Shown here: one piece after another, positions 27,261 to 36,517 of the stretch
How positions within the stretch are numbered: position 1 is the stretch's first letter
Layout of the letters: each line of letters starts with the position of its first letter
DNA from: Azospirillum oryzae
GTDB lineage: Bacteria > Pseudomonadota > Alphaproteobacteria > Azospirillales > Azospirillaceae
Length of the DNA: 64,000 nt
NCBI RefSeq assembly: GCF_008364795.1
Contig: NZ_VTTM01000004.1
Location: 222,770 to 286,769 of the forward strand
Direction: 5' to 3'
Position numbers and translations under genes: made by a program
The notes under the pieces: model-generated
The model's database searches: none
Told to the model about the DNA's origin: nothing
The model's input: the letters and a program-made list of their open reading frames with translations, nothing else

Positions 27261-29902
27261 GCGAAGACTCCTCCGGCCGCCTGCGGCGCCGCGCCGAAAC
27301 CATCCTCAGCGGCGGAAATTTCGAAGCGGCGGACATCACCGCCACCTCGATGAAGGAACTGCTGCACGAGCTGTATGTCCATCAGGCCGAGCTGGAAATC
27401 CAGAACGAGGAGCTGCGCGGCGCCCAGCAGGCGCTGGAGGCGTCGCGCCTGCAATATCTCCAGCTTTTCCAATCGGTGCCGCTGGCCTGTCTGGCGGTGA
27501 ACGCCACCGGCATCGTCGGCGAGGCCAACAGCGCCGCCGAACGGCAGTTCGGCCTGCCGATGCTGCGGCTGAAGGGACGCCCGCTGACCCTGCTGGTCGA
27601 CAGTCTCGACCATGGCCGGCTGTTCACCGCGCTCGGTCGGCTGCGCGACGGCGGCGAGTGGACCCGGCAGGAATTCCGCTATCACGGCCCGCAGGGCACG
27701 ATCATCGACGGGTTGACCGACGCCCGCCGGGTGACGCTGGACGACAGCGACCGCGGCGACGTGCTGCTGACCATCACCGACCTGACCGAACGCAACGCCT
27801 GGCTGCGCGAGGTGCAGCAGGCCCGCGACGACGCCGAGCGGGCGCGCGCCGACTATCACCATATCCTGCAATCGGTCGGCGACGGCATCCTGGGGGTGGA
27901 CGCCGACGGCCGCATCCGCTTCGTCAACGCCGCGGCGACGGCGATGACCGGCCATCTCGACCTCGACCTGATCGGCCGACCGCCGTCCGACCTGCTGGCC
28001 GGCCCGGCGCCGGAGACCGAGGCGGGATTGCCGGTCGGCGAGGGCGACGCCGCCCCGGCCGGCGGGGCGGCCCGTGCGCTGGCCCTGTCGCTGACCGATG
28101 GCCGGCCGCGCCGGGTCGCCTGTGAAAAGCTGCGCCGCGAGGATGGCGGCACGTTGCTGGTGGAGATCTCCATCTCGCCGATGCTGGCGTCGGGCAAGCG
28201 CCTCGCCCCGATGGAGGAGCGCATCCAGGGCGCCGTCGTCGCCTTCCGCGACGTCACCGCGCGGCGGACGGCGGAAGCGGCGCTGAACCTCAGCGAACGG
28301 CGGCACCGGGTGCTGGTGCAGTCGCTGCACGACGCGCTGGCGATGACTGCCGCCGACGGCCGCAACCTGCTGGCGAATGCCATGGCGGAGCGGCTGCTGG
28401 ACGGCCCGGCCCGCGCGCTGCTCGACCCCACCGCGCCGGCCTTCGACCGGGAGGGCGGGGGAGAGACCCGGGCGGGCGGACAGCTGGCGCCGGCCACCGA
28501 CCCCGCCATCCTGGTCCCGACCACCGCCGGCCGCCGCTTCATCGACGCCAACGGCAACCGCCTGCACGGGCTTCCCCCCGCGGCGGAGGCGGTGCGCAAC
28601 GGCAAGCCGGTGGTCGAACGCATCATCGGCGTGATCGAAGGGGAGGAGGCGACCGCCCCCACCCGTTGGCTGCGGGTGTCGAGCCATCCCGTCGCCGATC
28701 AGGCCGGCGGGGTGGAGGCCGTGGTGTCCAGCGTCGCCGATATCACCGCGGTGAAGGCGCTGGAGCGTGACCTGAACGTGGCGCTGGACGCCCGCGAACG
28801 CTTCCTGGCGGCGGCGAGCCACGATCTGCGCCAGCCGGTGCAGGCCTTGCTGCTGCTGTCCGACCTGCTGCTGAAGGAAAGCCTTCCCGCCGGGGCGCGG
28901 CGGATGGCGGAGCAGATCCAGTCGTCGCTCGGCGGGCTGGGCGGCATGCTGGACGGGATGCTCGACATCTCCAAGCTGGAGGCCGGGCTGGTGGCCCCCA
29001 ATCCGGAACCGGTCGACATCGCCGCCCTGCTGGCCCGGCTGCATGGCGAATTCTCGGCCCTGGCGGAGAAGGGGGGGCAGAGCCTGCGCCTGGTGGCTCC
29101 GCCGCTGACGACGCGGACCGATCCGGGACTGCTGGAGCGGGCGCTGCGCAACCTGCTGACCAATGCGCTGCGCTACGCCCCCGGCGGCCGGGTGCTGCTC
29201 GGCGCCCGGCGGCGCGGCGACCGCCTGCAGATCGAGGTGTGGGACAACGGCATCGGCATCGCCGACCAGCATATCGGCCGAATCTTCCAGGACTTCTTCC
29301 AGGTCGGCAACGCCGCCCGCGACCGGCGGGAAGGGCTGGGGCTGGGACTGAGCATCGCCCGGCGGCTGGTCACCATGCTGGGCGGGGTCATCGATGTGAC
29401 CTCCTCGCTCGGCCGCGGCAGCCGCTTCACCGTCAGCCTGCCGCTGACGGAACTGGAGGCGGAAGGCGGCGGTAGGGCAACTGCCGGTGGGGAAGCCGGC
29501 GGCACCCGGTCCGGCGGCGGCACGGACCGGCTGATCATGCTGGTGGAGGACGACGCCGTCATCCGCATGGCCCTGGTCCTGATGCTGGAGGACTGGAGCT
29601 ATCGCGTGGTGGAGGCGGGCAGCGGGGCGGAGGCGGAGCAGCTTTTGAACAGCCTGATCGACGCCGGCGAACCGCCCGACCTCATCCTCGCCGACTATCG
29701 CCTGCCGGAAGGAACCACGGGGCTGATGGTGATGGACATGGTCCGCCGCCGCCTGTCGCGCGACGTTCCCGGCGTTCTGCTGACCGGCGACACCTCGGCC
29801 GACCGTCTGCGCGAAGCGGCCGGCGCGCAGTGCGCGCTGCTGCACAAGCCGATCCAGCCCGCCCGTCTGCAGGACACGTTGATTGCGGCGCTGGGCGGGT
29901 AG
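27257..29902 (+). CDS. PAS-containing hybrid histidine kinase with C-terminal receiver
   Basis: An 881-residue cytoplasmic hybrid kinase with no membrane segment. An N-terminal coiled coil (VHQAELEIQNEELRGAQQAL) leads into PAS domains at about 60-180, 195-340 and 345-505. The H-box is FLAAASHDLRQPVQALLLL (about residue 520). The ATPase has the N-box region RALRNLLTNALRYAP and G-boxes IWDNGIGIA-like VWDNGIGIADQHIG and GLGLGLSIARRL. The receiver (about 756-875) has EDD acidic residues, an Asp in LILADYRLPEG, and the Lys in LLHKPIQ. It is translationally coupled to the CheB-CheR gene, so the two probably work in one pathway. Confidence 0.93.
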   Translation: MSEDSSGRLRRRAETILSGGNFEAADITATSMKELLHELYVHQAELEIQNEELRGAQQALEASRLQYLQLFQSVPLACLAVNATGIVGEANSAAERQFGLPMLRLKGRPLTLLVDSLDHGRLFTALGRLRDGGEWTRQEFRYHGPQGTIIDGLTDARRVTLDDSDRGDVLLTITDLTERNAWLREVQQARDDAERARADYHHILQSVGDGILGVDADGRIRFVNAAATAMTGHLDLDLIGRPPSDLLAGPAPETEAGLPVGEGDAAPAGGAARALALSLTDGRPRRVACEKLRREDGGTLLVEISISPMLASGKRLAPMEERIQGAVVAFRDVTARRTAEAALNLSERRHRVLVQSLHDALAMTAADGRNLLANAMAERLLDGPARALLDPTAPAFDREGGGETRAGGQLAPATDPAILVPTTAGRRFIDANGNRLHGLPPAAEAVRNGKPVVERIIGVIEGEEATAPTRWLRVSSHPVADQAGGVEAVVSSVADITAVKALERDLNVALDARERFLAAASHDLRQPVQALLLLSDLLLKESLPAGARRMAEQIQSSLGGLGGMLDGMLDISKLEAGLVAPNPEPVDIAALLARLHGEFSALAEKGGQSLRLVAPPLTTRTDPGLLERALRNLLTNALRYAPGGRVLLGARRRGDRLQIEVWDNGIGIADQHIGRIFQDFFQVGNAARDRREGLGLGLSIARRLVTMLGGVIDVTSSLGRGSRFTVSLPLTELEAEGGGRATAGGEAGGTRSGGGTDRLIMLVEDDAVIRMALVLMLEDWSYRVVEAGSGAEAEQLLNSLIDAGEPPDLILADYRLPEGTTGLMVMDMVRRRLSRDVPGVLLTGDTSADRLREAAGAQCALLHKPIQPARLQDTLIAALGG

Positions 29903-30036
29903 GGTGGGAGATGGCCGTCACGACGGCCCTCCGGTTGTGTGAAGTTGTTGACTCACGTCAATGCCGCCCATGCGGGAAGCTACAGACTGTCCGGACCAGC
30001 GATCCGGCGGTCGTCGACAAGAGGCGGGAACGGCCC

Positions 30037-31362
30037 ATGCCCACCAACACGGATGCCAGCCTCGCGCGGCGGAAGGTGCGCGCCCGTGCCGCCCGGTTAT
30101 CGGCGGTGCTGCTCGGCGGTCTGTTCGTCGGCTTCCTGATTCTCGTCGGCGTCTTCATCGAATACCGCCGCGCCATCGACTGGGTCGACCACACGCACAA
30201 GGTCATCTCCACGGTCGAGGACCTGCAGTCCAACCTGTCCGATGCCGAATCCAGCCAGCGCGGCTACCTGCTGTCGCGGGACCGGAGCCACCTCATGTCC
30301 TACCGGGCGGGGGTGGAGCGCAGCCGGGCTCTGCTCGACCGGCTCGACTCCCTGACCATCGACAATCCGGTCCAGCAGGACAAGGTGAAGACCCTGCGCG
30401 CGCTGACCGCCGACCGTCTCGGCCGGATGGCTGAGGTTCTGCGGCAGTCCGAGGACGCAGGCATGCAGCGGGCGCTGGACATGGTCCGGGAGGGTGTGGG
30501 CGCCAACATGATGGCGGAGATCCGGCGGCTGACCGCCGCTATGCGGGCGGACGAGGATCTGCTGCTCGCCCGGCGCAGCCGCCACGCCATGATCCTCGAG
30601 CTTCTGATGGTCGCCTATGGGCTGCTGTTCGTGACGGTCACCGGCTGGCTCGGCTATACGACCGTCCGGCGGCTGGAGCGGGACTATCAGGCGGAACGGG
30701 CGGAGGGGCGGGCGCTGACCGTGGCGCTGCAGGAGAACCGCGTCCTGCTGGACGAGGTGAACCACCGGGTGAAGAACTCGCTGCAGATCGTCGCCAACCT
30801 GCTGCGGACCCAGGCGCTCCGGCATCGCAGCCAGGAGGTGCGGCAGGAGTTGCTGGACAGCAGCAGCCGCGTGCTGGCGATCGCCGAGGTCCATCGCCGC
30901 CTCTATGGCGAAGGTGCGGTGTACGACACGGTCGAACTGTCGGACCTGATCCGCAGCATCGCCGAGAATGCCATCCCATCCGACAGCGATGGCGGCGGTG
31001 AGCCGGCGATGAGCGTGGCGGTGGGCACGCCGCTGCCGACACCGGTCGACACCGCGGTCCCGGTGGCGCTGATCGTCAACGAACTGCTGACCAACAGCTA
31101 CAAGCACGCCTTCCCCAACGGGCGGACCGGCACCGTCAGGCTGGACATGGAGGTTGAGGGGAACGAGGTCCGCATCGACGTCGCCGACGACGGCATCGGC
31201 CTGCCCGAGGAGGTCGGGAGCAGCGGCGGCGGGTTCGGGCTCAACACCGTCCGCAATCTGACGCGGCAGATAAGGGGCCGACTTGAAATCGAACGTTTGA
31301 CTCCGGGCACACGGTTCCTTTTAACTTTCCCCATGAAGCCGGGAGCGCCAACCCAGGCGTGA
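30037..31362 (+). CDS. Membrane sensor histidine kinase, CHASE3-like with HisKA_2 dimerisation domain
   Basis: A 441-residue inner-membrane kinase. TM1 is at about 22-44, followed by a periplasmic helical sensor of about 140 residues with SQRGYLLSRD (CHASE3-like), then TM2 at about 190-215. The kinase core starts with DEVNHRVKNSLQIVANLL, the HisKA_2 phosphoacceptor block, followed by VALIVNELLTNSYKHAFP and DDGIGLPEEVGSSGGGFGL. HisKA_2/HWE kinases are abundant in alphaproteobacteria and often signal to single-domain receivers or the general stress response. A receiver gene follows 37 bases downstream. The ATG at 30037 follows GAGGCGGGAA; the open frame upstream overlaps the preceding gene. Confidence 0.92.
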   Translation: MPTNTDASLARRKVRARAARLSAVLLGGLFVGFLILVGVFIEYRRAIDWVDHTHKVISTVEDLQSNLSDAESSQRGYLLSRDRSHLMSYRAGVERSRALLDRLDSLTIDNPVQQDKVKTLRALTADRLGRMAEVLRQSEDAGMQRALDMVREGVGANMMAEIRRLTAAMRADEDLLLARRSRHAMILELLMVAYGLLFVTVTGWLGYTTVRRLERDYQAERAEGRALTVALQENRVLLDEVNHRVKNSLQIVANLLRTQALRHRSQEVRQELLDSSSRVLAIAEVHRRLYGEGAVYDTVELSDLIRSIAENAIPSDSDGGGEPAMSVAVGTPLPTPVDTAVPVALIVNELLTNSYKHAFPNGRTGTVRLDMEVEGNEVRIDVADDGIGLPEEVGSSGGGFGLNTVRNLTRQIRGRLEIERLTPGTRFLLTFPMKPGAPTQA

Positions 31363-31399
31363 CGCCTCCGCGCTTTGCACAAAAATTACAAGAAAAACA

Positions 31400-31798
31400 A
31401 TGAAGATATTGATCATAGAAGATGAATATCTGATCGCCGAAGGGGTGGCGCTGACGCTTCAGTCTGCCGGCCACGAGGTGACGGGGATCGCCGAGGATCT
31501 GCCCTCCGCCCTCGCCCTGGCGGGGCAGGAGAGGCCCGACATGGCCTTCGTCGACATCAAGCTGGCCAACGGGTCGAACGGGTTGGACGTGGCGCGCGAA
31601 TTGAAGGCGCAGGGGATTGCGTGCGTCTTCGCCACCGGGAACCCGCCGAACAAGGCCCAGGCCGGCGGTGTCGGGCTCGGCTATATCGCCAAGCCCTTCT
31701 CGCCGCGCGTCCTGGTCCAGACCGCCGCCTTCGTCTCCCGGCTGCTGTCGCCCTGCGCCCCGTCGGCGGTGGCGCCCAGCGGGTTCGTCACCCTCTAG
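31400..31798 (+). CDS. Single-domain response regulator
   Basis: A 132-residue stand-alone receiver. Acidic pocket IIEDE (residues 5-9), phosphoacceptor Asp in MAFVDIKLANGSNG, Thr in VFATGNPP and Lys in YIAKPFSP are all present. There is no output domain. It is probably the partner of the HisKA_2 kinase 37 bases upstream, perhaps as a phosphate sink or a protein-binding switch. Its codon use and G/C content match the neighbours except at the A/T-rich start (ACAAGAAAAACAATG). Confidence 0.9.
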   Translation: MKILIIEDEYLIAEGVALTLQSAGHEVTGIAEDLPSALALAGQERPDMAFVDIKLANGSNGLDVARELKAQGIACVFATGNPPNKAQAGGVGLGYIAKPFSPRVLVQTAAFVSRLLSPCAPSAVAPSGFVTL

Positions 31799-31810
31799 GA
31801 ACCTTCCTGT

Positions 31811-32506
31811 TCAGAAGCCGGTGAAGCCGGTGAAGCGCGTGAAGGCCTCGGCCGGTTCGCGGTCGGTGGGGAAGTTGTTTTCCGGTGCCGACCAGTCGGC
31901 GAAGCCCAGCGCCATGCCGCTGGCGATGATTTCCGTGTCGGGCAGCCCCAGATGGCGGGCGGTGATGGCGTGGCGATAGCAGAAGGCCGCCTGCGGGCAG
32001 GTTTCCAGCCCGAAGCCGCGGGCGACGATCATGACATTCTGCATGAACATGCCGAGGTCGAGCCAGGCGCCCTTGCCCATGTCGCGGTCGATGGAGAAGA
32101 ACAGCCCGACCGGCGCCCCGAAGAACAGCCAGTTGCGGCCATGCTGGCGCGCCATCCGCTCGCGGTCGCCCTTGCCGATGCCGATCGAGCCGTAGAGCGC
32201 CCATCCCACCGCCCGGCGGCGGCCGAGATAGGGTTCCCGCCAGCTTTCCGGGTAATAGGGATATTCCGGCACCTCCGGCTCCCCCGCCTCATGGGCGGCC
32301 AGCAGCTCCGCCGACAGGGCGGCGCGCGCCTCCCCGGCGATGGCATGGACCTTCCAGGGCTGGATGTTGGAACCGCTGGGCGCGCGGGCGGCGAGGTCGA
32401 GGATGCGCAGCACCGTTTCCCGCTCCACCGGCGTGGGCAGGAAGGCGCGGATGCTGCGCCGGCCGGCAACGGCATCGAGTGCGGAGAGGGGAGGGGCGCC
32501 GCTCAT
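31811..32506 (-). CDS. Nitroreductase-family oxidoreductase
   Basis: A 231-residue FMN-dependent nitroreductase-family protein. It has the N-terminal FMN-binding RRSIRAFLPTPV and ARAPSGSNIQPWKVH, and a C-terminal DTEIIASGMALGFAD. Members reduce nitro compounds, quinones or enones with NAD(P)H; no substrate can be assigned. The start overlaps the stop of the OsmC-family gene (ATGA), so the two are co-translated. The C-terminus carries a short FTR-FTG-FTG repeat encoded by three 9-base units. It ends 12 bases from the convergent response-regulator gene. Confidence 0.9.
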   Translation of the reverse strand: MSGAPPLSALDAVAGRRSIRAFLPTPVERETVLRILDLAARAPSGSNIQPWKVHAIAGEARAALSAELLAAHEAGEPEVPEYPYYPESWREPYLGRRRAVGWALYGSIGIGKGDRERMARQHGRNWLFFGAPVGLFFSIDRDMGKGAWLDLGMFMQNVMIVARGFGLETCPQAAFCYRHAITARHLGLPDTEIIASGMALGFADWSAPENNFPTDREPAEAFTRFTGFTGF

Positions 32507-32979
32507 CTCTCGACCTCCACCGCCGGCTCGTGCCGGACCGGGAAGTTGACGGAGCGGGCGATGAAGCATTTCTGCGCGGCGTCATGGTGCAGGGCGAGCG
32601 CCTTGGCGGCGTCCGATCCCGGTGCCAGCGTCACCCGCGGCCGCAGCACGACGGTGGTGAACTGGCCGGCGCCGCAGGATTCCTCCTCCATCACCCCCTC
32701 CGCATCGTCGCTGTAGGCGGTGACGACGATCCCGGCGACCGAGCAGAGATGCAGGTACCAGAGCTGATGGCAGGAGGACAGGGCGCCGACCAGCATCTCC
32801 TCCGGGTTCCAGCGCGCCGGATCGCCGCGGAAGGCCGGGTCGGAGGTGGCGGGAATGGCAGGCTTGGTCCCGGCGGTCAGCTCGTGGTCGCGGCTGTAGG
32901 CCTTGTAGCCCGAGGTGCCGGTGCCGAGATTGCCGGTCCAGCTCAGCCGGACGGCATAGCGGTGTTGCCTGTGCGCCAT
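32503..32979 (-). CDS. OsmC-family peroxiredoxin-like protein
   Basis: A 158-residue OsmC/Ohr-like protein. It includes NPEEMLVGALSSCHQLWYLHLC, with the first conserved cysteine, and a later AAQKCFIARSVNFPV with the second. That two-cysteine layout is typical of thiol-dependent hydroperoxide reductases of the YhfA/OsmC group. It is co-translated with the nitroreductase gene and follows the AEC carrier gene by 14 bases. The three probably form one operon for redox or electrophile stress, which is inference. Confidence 0.88.
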   Translation of the reverse strand: MAHRQHRYAVRLSWTGNLGTGTSGYKAYSRDHELTAGTKPAIPATSDPAFRGDPARWNPEEMLVGALSSCHQLWYLHLCSVAGIVVTAYSDDAEGVMEEESCGAGQFTTVVLRPRVTLAPGSDAAKALALHHDAAQKCFIARSVNFPVRHEPAVEVER

Positions 32980-32993
32980 GAACTTCCTCCCTC

Positions 32994-33887
32994 CTACTGC
33001 ATCACGATCATCAGAAGCGCCGGCAGCCCGACGAAGGCCATGGCGGTGGACCCCAGCACCATGCCGGCCACATCCTCCGGCGAATTGCCGTAGCGCAGCG
33101 CCCAGAGATAGTTGAAGACCGCCACCGGCATGGAGCTTTGCACCAGCACCACGCCGCGCGTCGTCCCGGTCAGCCCCATCGCCCAGGCAACCAGCAGCCC
33201 CATGGCGAAGCCCACCGCCAGCCGGAAGGCCGACATCGACAGCGCCCGCACCGCCCCGGACAGCCGCAGCTTCGACAGCGCCACCCCCAGCGAGAACAGC
33301 ATCAGCGGCACGGCGCAGTTGCCCAGCAGCGTGGTGGTGTTGCCGATCCACACCGGCAGCGGCAGCCCGGCCAACTGGATCGCCACCGCCAGCGCCACCG
33401 CGTAGATCGTCGGCGTGCGCACCATCTGACCCAGGTCGAACCGCCCGGCGGCCAGCGCCGGCCCCAGCGTGAACTGGCCGACCGCCATCACCGCATAGAA
33501 CAGGACGGCAAGGCTGAGGCCGTTCTCGCCGAAGGCGAACAGGCAGACCGGCAGACCGAGGTTGCCGGCGTTGGGAAAGGCCATCGCCGGCACATAGACC
33601 CGCAGCGACAGCCCGCTCGCCAGCAGCACAGGCACCGACGCCAGCGCGGTCAGCGCCATGCAGGCGGTCGCCGCCAGCGCCATCTCCCCCATCACGTCGG
33701 CCGACAGGTGCAGCCGGGTCAGGGCGGAGAAGACCAGGCAGGGCGACGACACGTTGATCGCGAAGGTGGTGATGAAGGCGCTGTCGTAGGGAAGCTTTCG
33801 ACGGGTCCAGCCATAGCCCAGCGCCGCCACCAGGAAGACCGGGGCCAGCACCGCGAAGGCGTCGGACAGAAGGGCGAAGGCGGGCAT
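32994..33887 (-). CDS. AEC-family transporter (auxin efflux carrier fold)
   Basis: A 297-residue membrane protein with about ten hydrophobic segments. Family features include FAINVSSPCLVFSALTRL, AFPNAGNLGLPVCLFAFGE in the fourth-to-fifth helix region, and the C-terminal VLVQSSMPVAVFNYLWAL. Bacterial AEC carriers export organic acids or other anions; the substrate is not predictable. The ATG at 33887 was chosen because similarity begins there; one at 33944 would add 19 residues without family resemblance. Confidence 0.9.
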   Translation of the reverse strand: MPAFALLSDAFAVLAPVFLVAALGYGWTRRKLPYDSAFITTFAINVSSPCLVFSALTRLHLSADVMGEMALAATACMALTALASVPVLLASGLSLRVYVPAMAFPNAGNLGLPVCLFAFGENGLSLAVLFYAVMAVGQFTLGPALAAGRFDLGQMVRTPTIYAVALAVAIQLAGLPLPVWIGNTTTLLGNCAVPLMLFSLGVALSKLRLSGAVRALSMSAFRLAVGFAMGLLVAWAMGLTGTTRGVVLVQSSMPVAVFNYLWALRYGNSPEDVAGMVLGSTAMAFVGLPALLMIVMQ

Positions 33888-34226
33888 GGAGGCTTTGGGG
33901 TTCCCGTGCTGCAACCGGTGGGTGGACGAATTGTCCGTCACCATGGCGGCATTCCCGCGCCGCGTCATCCCCCCAAGCCCAAGCCGCAGCGCAAGGCAGC
34001 CGCGCAAAGGATCAGTTTGCGCGGCGGCGGTCTCCATTCCGAGTCGCGACGCTGTGGGCGGGCAATGGCGGCGTCCGTCACGGCCGGGAGGAGCGTCGTG
34101 GAGGCCTGGGCCAGGCAAACATGGCTTTTGAGCAATCTTTATCACGAGTCAGTAACGATTTGTAACGAAGCTTGAGCGATAAGGGGGCGCCCACTAAGGT
34201 GGAATCGCCCCATTCCGCGGATCCGC
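33888..34226. other. Divergent intergenic region upstream of the cellulose operon
   Basis: These 339 bases separate the AEC carrier gene from bcsA. The first 220 bases are G/C-rich and appear non-coding. Bases 34100-34180 are A/T-rich and contain two GTAACGA motifs spaced ten bases apart. A weak TTGAGC (34128-34133) and AGTAAC (34151-34156) pair with a 17-base spacer could be the bcs promoter. Confidence 0.4.
34152..34168 (+). promoter_or_regulatory. Tandem GTAACGA repeats, candidate response-regulator site upstream of bcsA
   Basis: Two exact heptamers, GTAACGA at 34152-34158 and 34162-34168, have a start-to-start distance of ten bases, one helical turn. Tandem half-sites with this phasing are typical of OmpR/CpxR-type regulators. 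They lie about 60 bases before the bcsA start, inside or next to the likely promoter. The regulator is unknown. Confidence 0.45.
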
Positions 34227-36512
34227 ATGACAACTTCGTCCGGCGCCAAGACCGTTGTTCGACCTCTGAACAATAAGGCGCAGCAAGCCAAACGACAGTC
34301 GAGCGTGAAGAGTCGCCGTTTCTCGCTGCGGTCGGTTCTGCTCTGGATTCTGTTGTTGCTGTCGGCGGGTTTGTTTCTTGCGCTGGCGGCCCTGCCCGTT
34401 GGAAGATTTGCCAGCGCCGCCATTTCCGCCGGCGTGGTCGCGGCGGCCTTCGTGCTGGGGCGCTTCGCCCAGCGCTTCTGGCATGCCCGCACGCTGACCG
34501 TGCTGCTGCTGGCCTTCGTCACCTTCCGCTATTTCTTCTGGCGGCTGACCGGCACGATGCCGCCGGTGGACGATCTGGTGAACTTCATCCCCGGCGTGAC
34601 GCTGTTCGCGGCCGAAGCGCTGTCCTTCGTGCTGTTCCTGACCTCGCTGTTCGTCATCATCGACCCCGTCGCCCGCGAACCGTCGGAGCCGACGGGCGAT
34701 CCCGCCCTCTGGCCCAGCGTCGACGTCTACATCCCCTCCTACAACGAGGAGCCGGAGTTGCTGGAGACGACGCTGGCCGCCGCGGTCTGTATCGACTACC
34801 CGCGCGACAAGCTGCACGTCTATCTGCTGGACGACGGCGGCACCGACCAGAAGCTGGCCCACGCCAACCCGGAACTGGCCGCCGCGGCGAAGGAGCGGCG
34901 CGAGACGTTGCAGGCGCTGTGCGAGCGGCTGCAGGTCACCTACATGACCCGGCCGCGCAACGAGCATGCCAAGGCCGGCAACATCAACCACGCCTTTCAC
35001 AAGACGTCGGGCGATCTGCTGCTGATCCTGGACGCCGACCATGTGCCGACGGTCGGCATCCTGAAGGCGACGGTGGGATTCTTCCAGCAGGACGCCGGCC
35101 TGTTCCTGGTGCAGACGCCGCATTTCTTCGTCAATCCCGACCCGGTCGAATACAACCTCGGCACCTTCGAGCGGATGCCGAGCGAGAACGAGATGTTCTA
35201 TTACTCGATCCAGCCGGGGCTCGACCGCTGGAACGGCTCCTTCTTTTGCGGGTCGGCCGCCATCCTGCGCCGCGCCGCGCTGGAGGAGGTCGGCGGCTTC
35301 AGCGGCGACACGGTGACGGAGGATTGCGAGACCGCGCTGGAGTTGCATTCGCGCGGCTGGCGCAGCGTCTATCTGCCGCGCCCGCTGATCGCCGGGCTGC
35401 AGCCGGAAACCTTCGACAGCTTCATCGCCCAGCGCTCGCGCTGGACCCAGGGCATGATCCAGCTGTTCCTGCTGAAGAACCCGCTGTTCAAGCGCGGGCT
35501 GACCATTTCGCAGCGGCTCTGCTACACCAGCACCATGCTTTACTGGTTCTTCTGGTTCTGGCGGCCGATCTTCCTGCTGTCGCCGCTGTGCTACGCGCTG
35601 TTCGGGCTGGAGATCTACCGCATCAACCTGCCGGACTTCGCCTGCTTCGTCCTGCCGCACGTCTTCGCAGCCGCCTTCCTGTCGCAGTTCCTGCATGGGC
35701 GGATGCGCTGGCCGCTGTTCTCGGAGCTGTACGAATACCTGCAGTCGTTCCACGTCTCCCGCGCCGCGCTGGCGACGATGATCCGGCCGCGCGACCCGGT
35801 GTTCAAGGTGACCGCCAAGGGCCAGTCGGTGGACGAGGACGGCTTCTCGCCGCTCGCCACGCCCTTCATCGTCACCACGCTGCTGTTGGCCGCCGGGCTG
35901 GCCGCTTGCGCCTGGCGCTATTCGATCTTCCCGGAACACCGCGCCGCCATCGTTCCGGTGGCGGTGTGGTGTTCGCTGAGCTTCCTGCTCGCTCTCGGCG
36001 GCCTCGCCGTCGTCTATGAGCGCAAGCGCGTCCGCCGGCAGGAGCGTTTCACCGTCGATCGCCCGGCGGCGCTGAAGTTCGAGGACGGGACCAGCATCGA
36101 CCTGACGGTCGCCGACGTGTCGGCCGGCGGCGTCGGGCTGCTGGTGGATCCGAAATGGCGCGACCTGCTGAGCCAGCCCGACCGGACGCCGGTCCTGACC
36201 ATCGCCGCGACGGAGACGGAGGCGGCGACCACCACCGGCGTGCGCATCTTCCGCATCGAGATGCGCGGCGGCGAGCTGGCGGTCGGCGCCGGATTCGCTC
36301 CGCGCGACCGCCAGGACATCGTGGAGATGGCGCGCTTCGTCTTCGGCAACAGCGTCGGCTGGGACATCTTCCTGGACCGCAAGCGGGTGGCCGCGCCGAC
36401 CTTCTTCGGCGGGCTGCTGTTCTTCGCCACCCGCGTGGTGCCGCGGCTGGGGCATGTGCTGCTGGCCCTGCCCGGCGCGCTACGGCGCATCCTGACCTTC
36501 CAGGCTCCGTAA
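34227..36512 (+). CDS. bcsA: Cellulose synthase catalytic subunit (UDP-forming)
   Basis: A 761-residue inner-membrane family 2 glycosyltransferase that polymerises UDP-glucose into cellulose and feeds it across the membrane. Membrane helices flank the catalytic domain. Catalytic motifs are DDG (residues 202-204), the DAD of LILDADHVP (269-271), TED (364-366) and QRSRW (402-406). The C-terminal PilZ domain has RRQER (603-607) and DVSAGG (630-635), the residues needed to bind cyclic di-GMP, so activity should be turned on by that messenger. It heads an operon; bcsB starts five bases after the stop. Confidence 0.97.
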   Translation: MTTSSGAKTVVRPLNNKAQQAKRQSSVKSRRFSLRSVLLWILLLLSAGLFLALAALPVGRFASAAISAGVVAAAFVLGRFAQRFWHARTLTVLLLAFVTFRYFFWRLTGTMPPVDDLVNFIPGVTLFAAEALSFVLFLTSLFVIIDPVAREPSEPTGDPALWPSVDVYIPSYNEEPELLETTLAAAVCIDYPRDKLHVYLLDDGGTDQKLAHANPELAAAAKERRETLQALCERLQVTYMTRPRNEHAKAGNINHAFHKTSGDLLLILDADHVPTVGILKATVGFFQQDAGLFLVQTPHFFVNPDPVEYNLGTFERMPSENEMFYYSIQPGLDRWNGSFFCGSAAILRRAALEEVGGFSGDTVTEDCETALELHSRGWRSVYLPRPLIAGLQPETFDSFIAQRSRWTQGMIQLFLLKNPLFKRGLTISQRLCYTSTMLYWFFWFWRPIFLLSPLCYALFGLEIYRINLPDFACFVLPHVFAAAFLSQFLHGRMRWPLFSELYEYLQSFHVSRAALATMIRPRDPVFKVTAKGQSVDEDGFSPLATPFIVTTLLLAAGLAACAWRYSIFPEHRAAIVPVAVWCSLSFLLALGGLAVVYERKRVRRQERFTVDRPAALKFEDGTSIDLTVADVSAGGVGLLVDPKWRDLLSQPDRTPVLTIAATETEAATTTGVRIFRIEMRGGELAVGAGFAPRDRQDIVEMARFVFGNSVGWDIFLDRKRVAAPTFFGGLLFFATRVVPRLGHVLLALPGALRRILTFQAP

Positions 36513-36517
36513 CGGCG

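Noticed and set aside
31818..31844. Three 9-base units at the end of the nitroreductase gene
   Set aside because: This is a short in-frame coding repeat (Phe-Thr-Gly/Arg) with imperfect units and no sign of a mobile or regulatory element.
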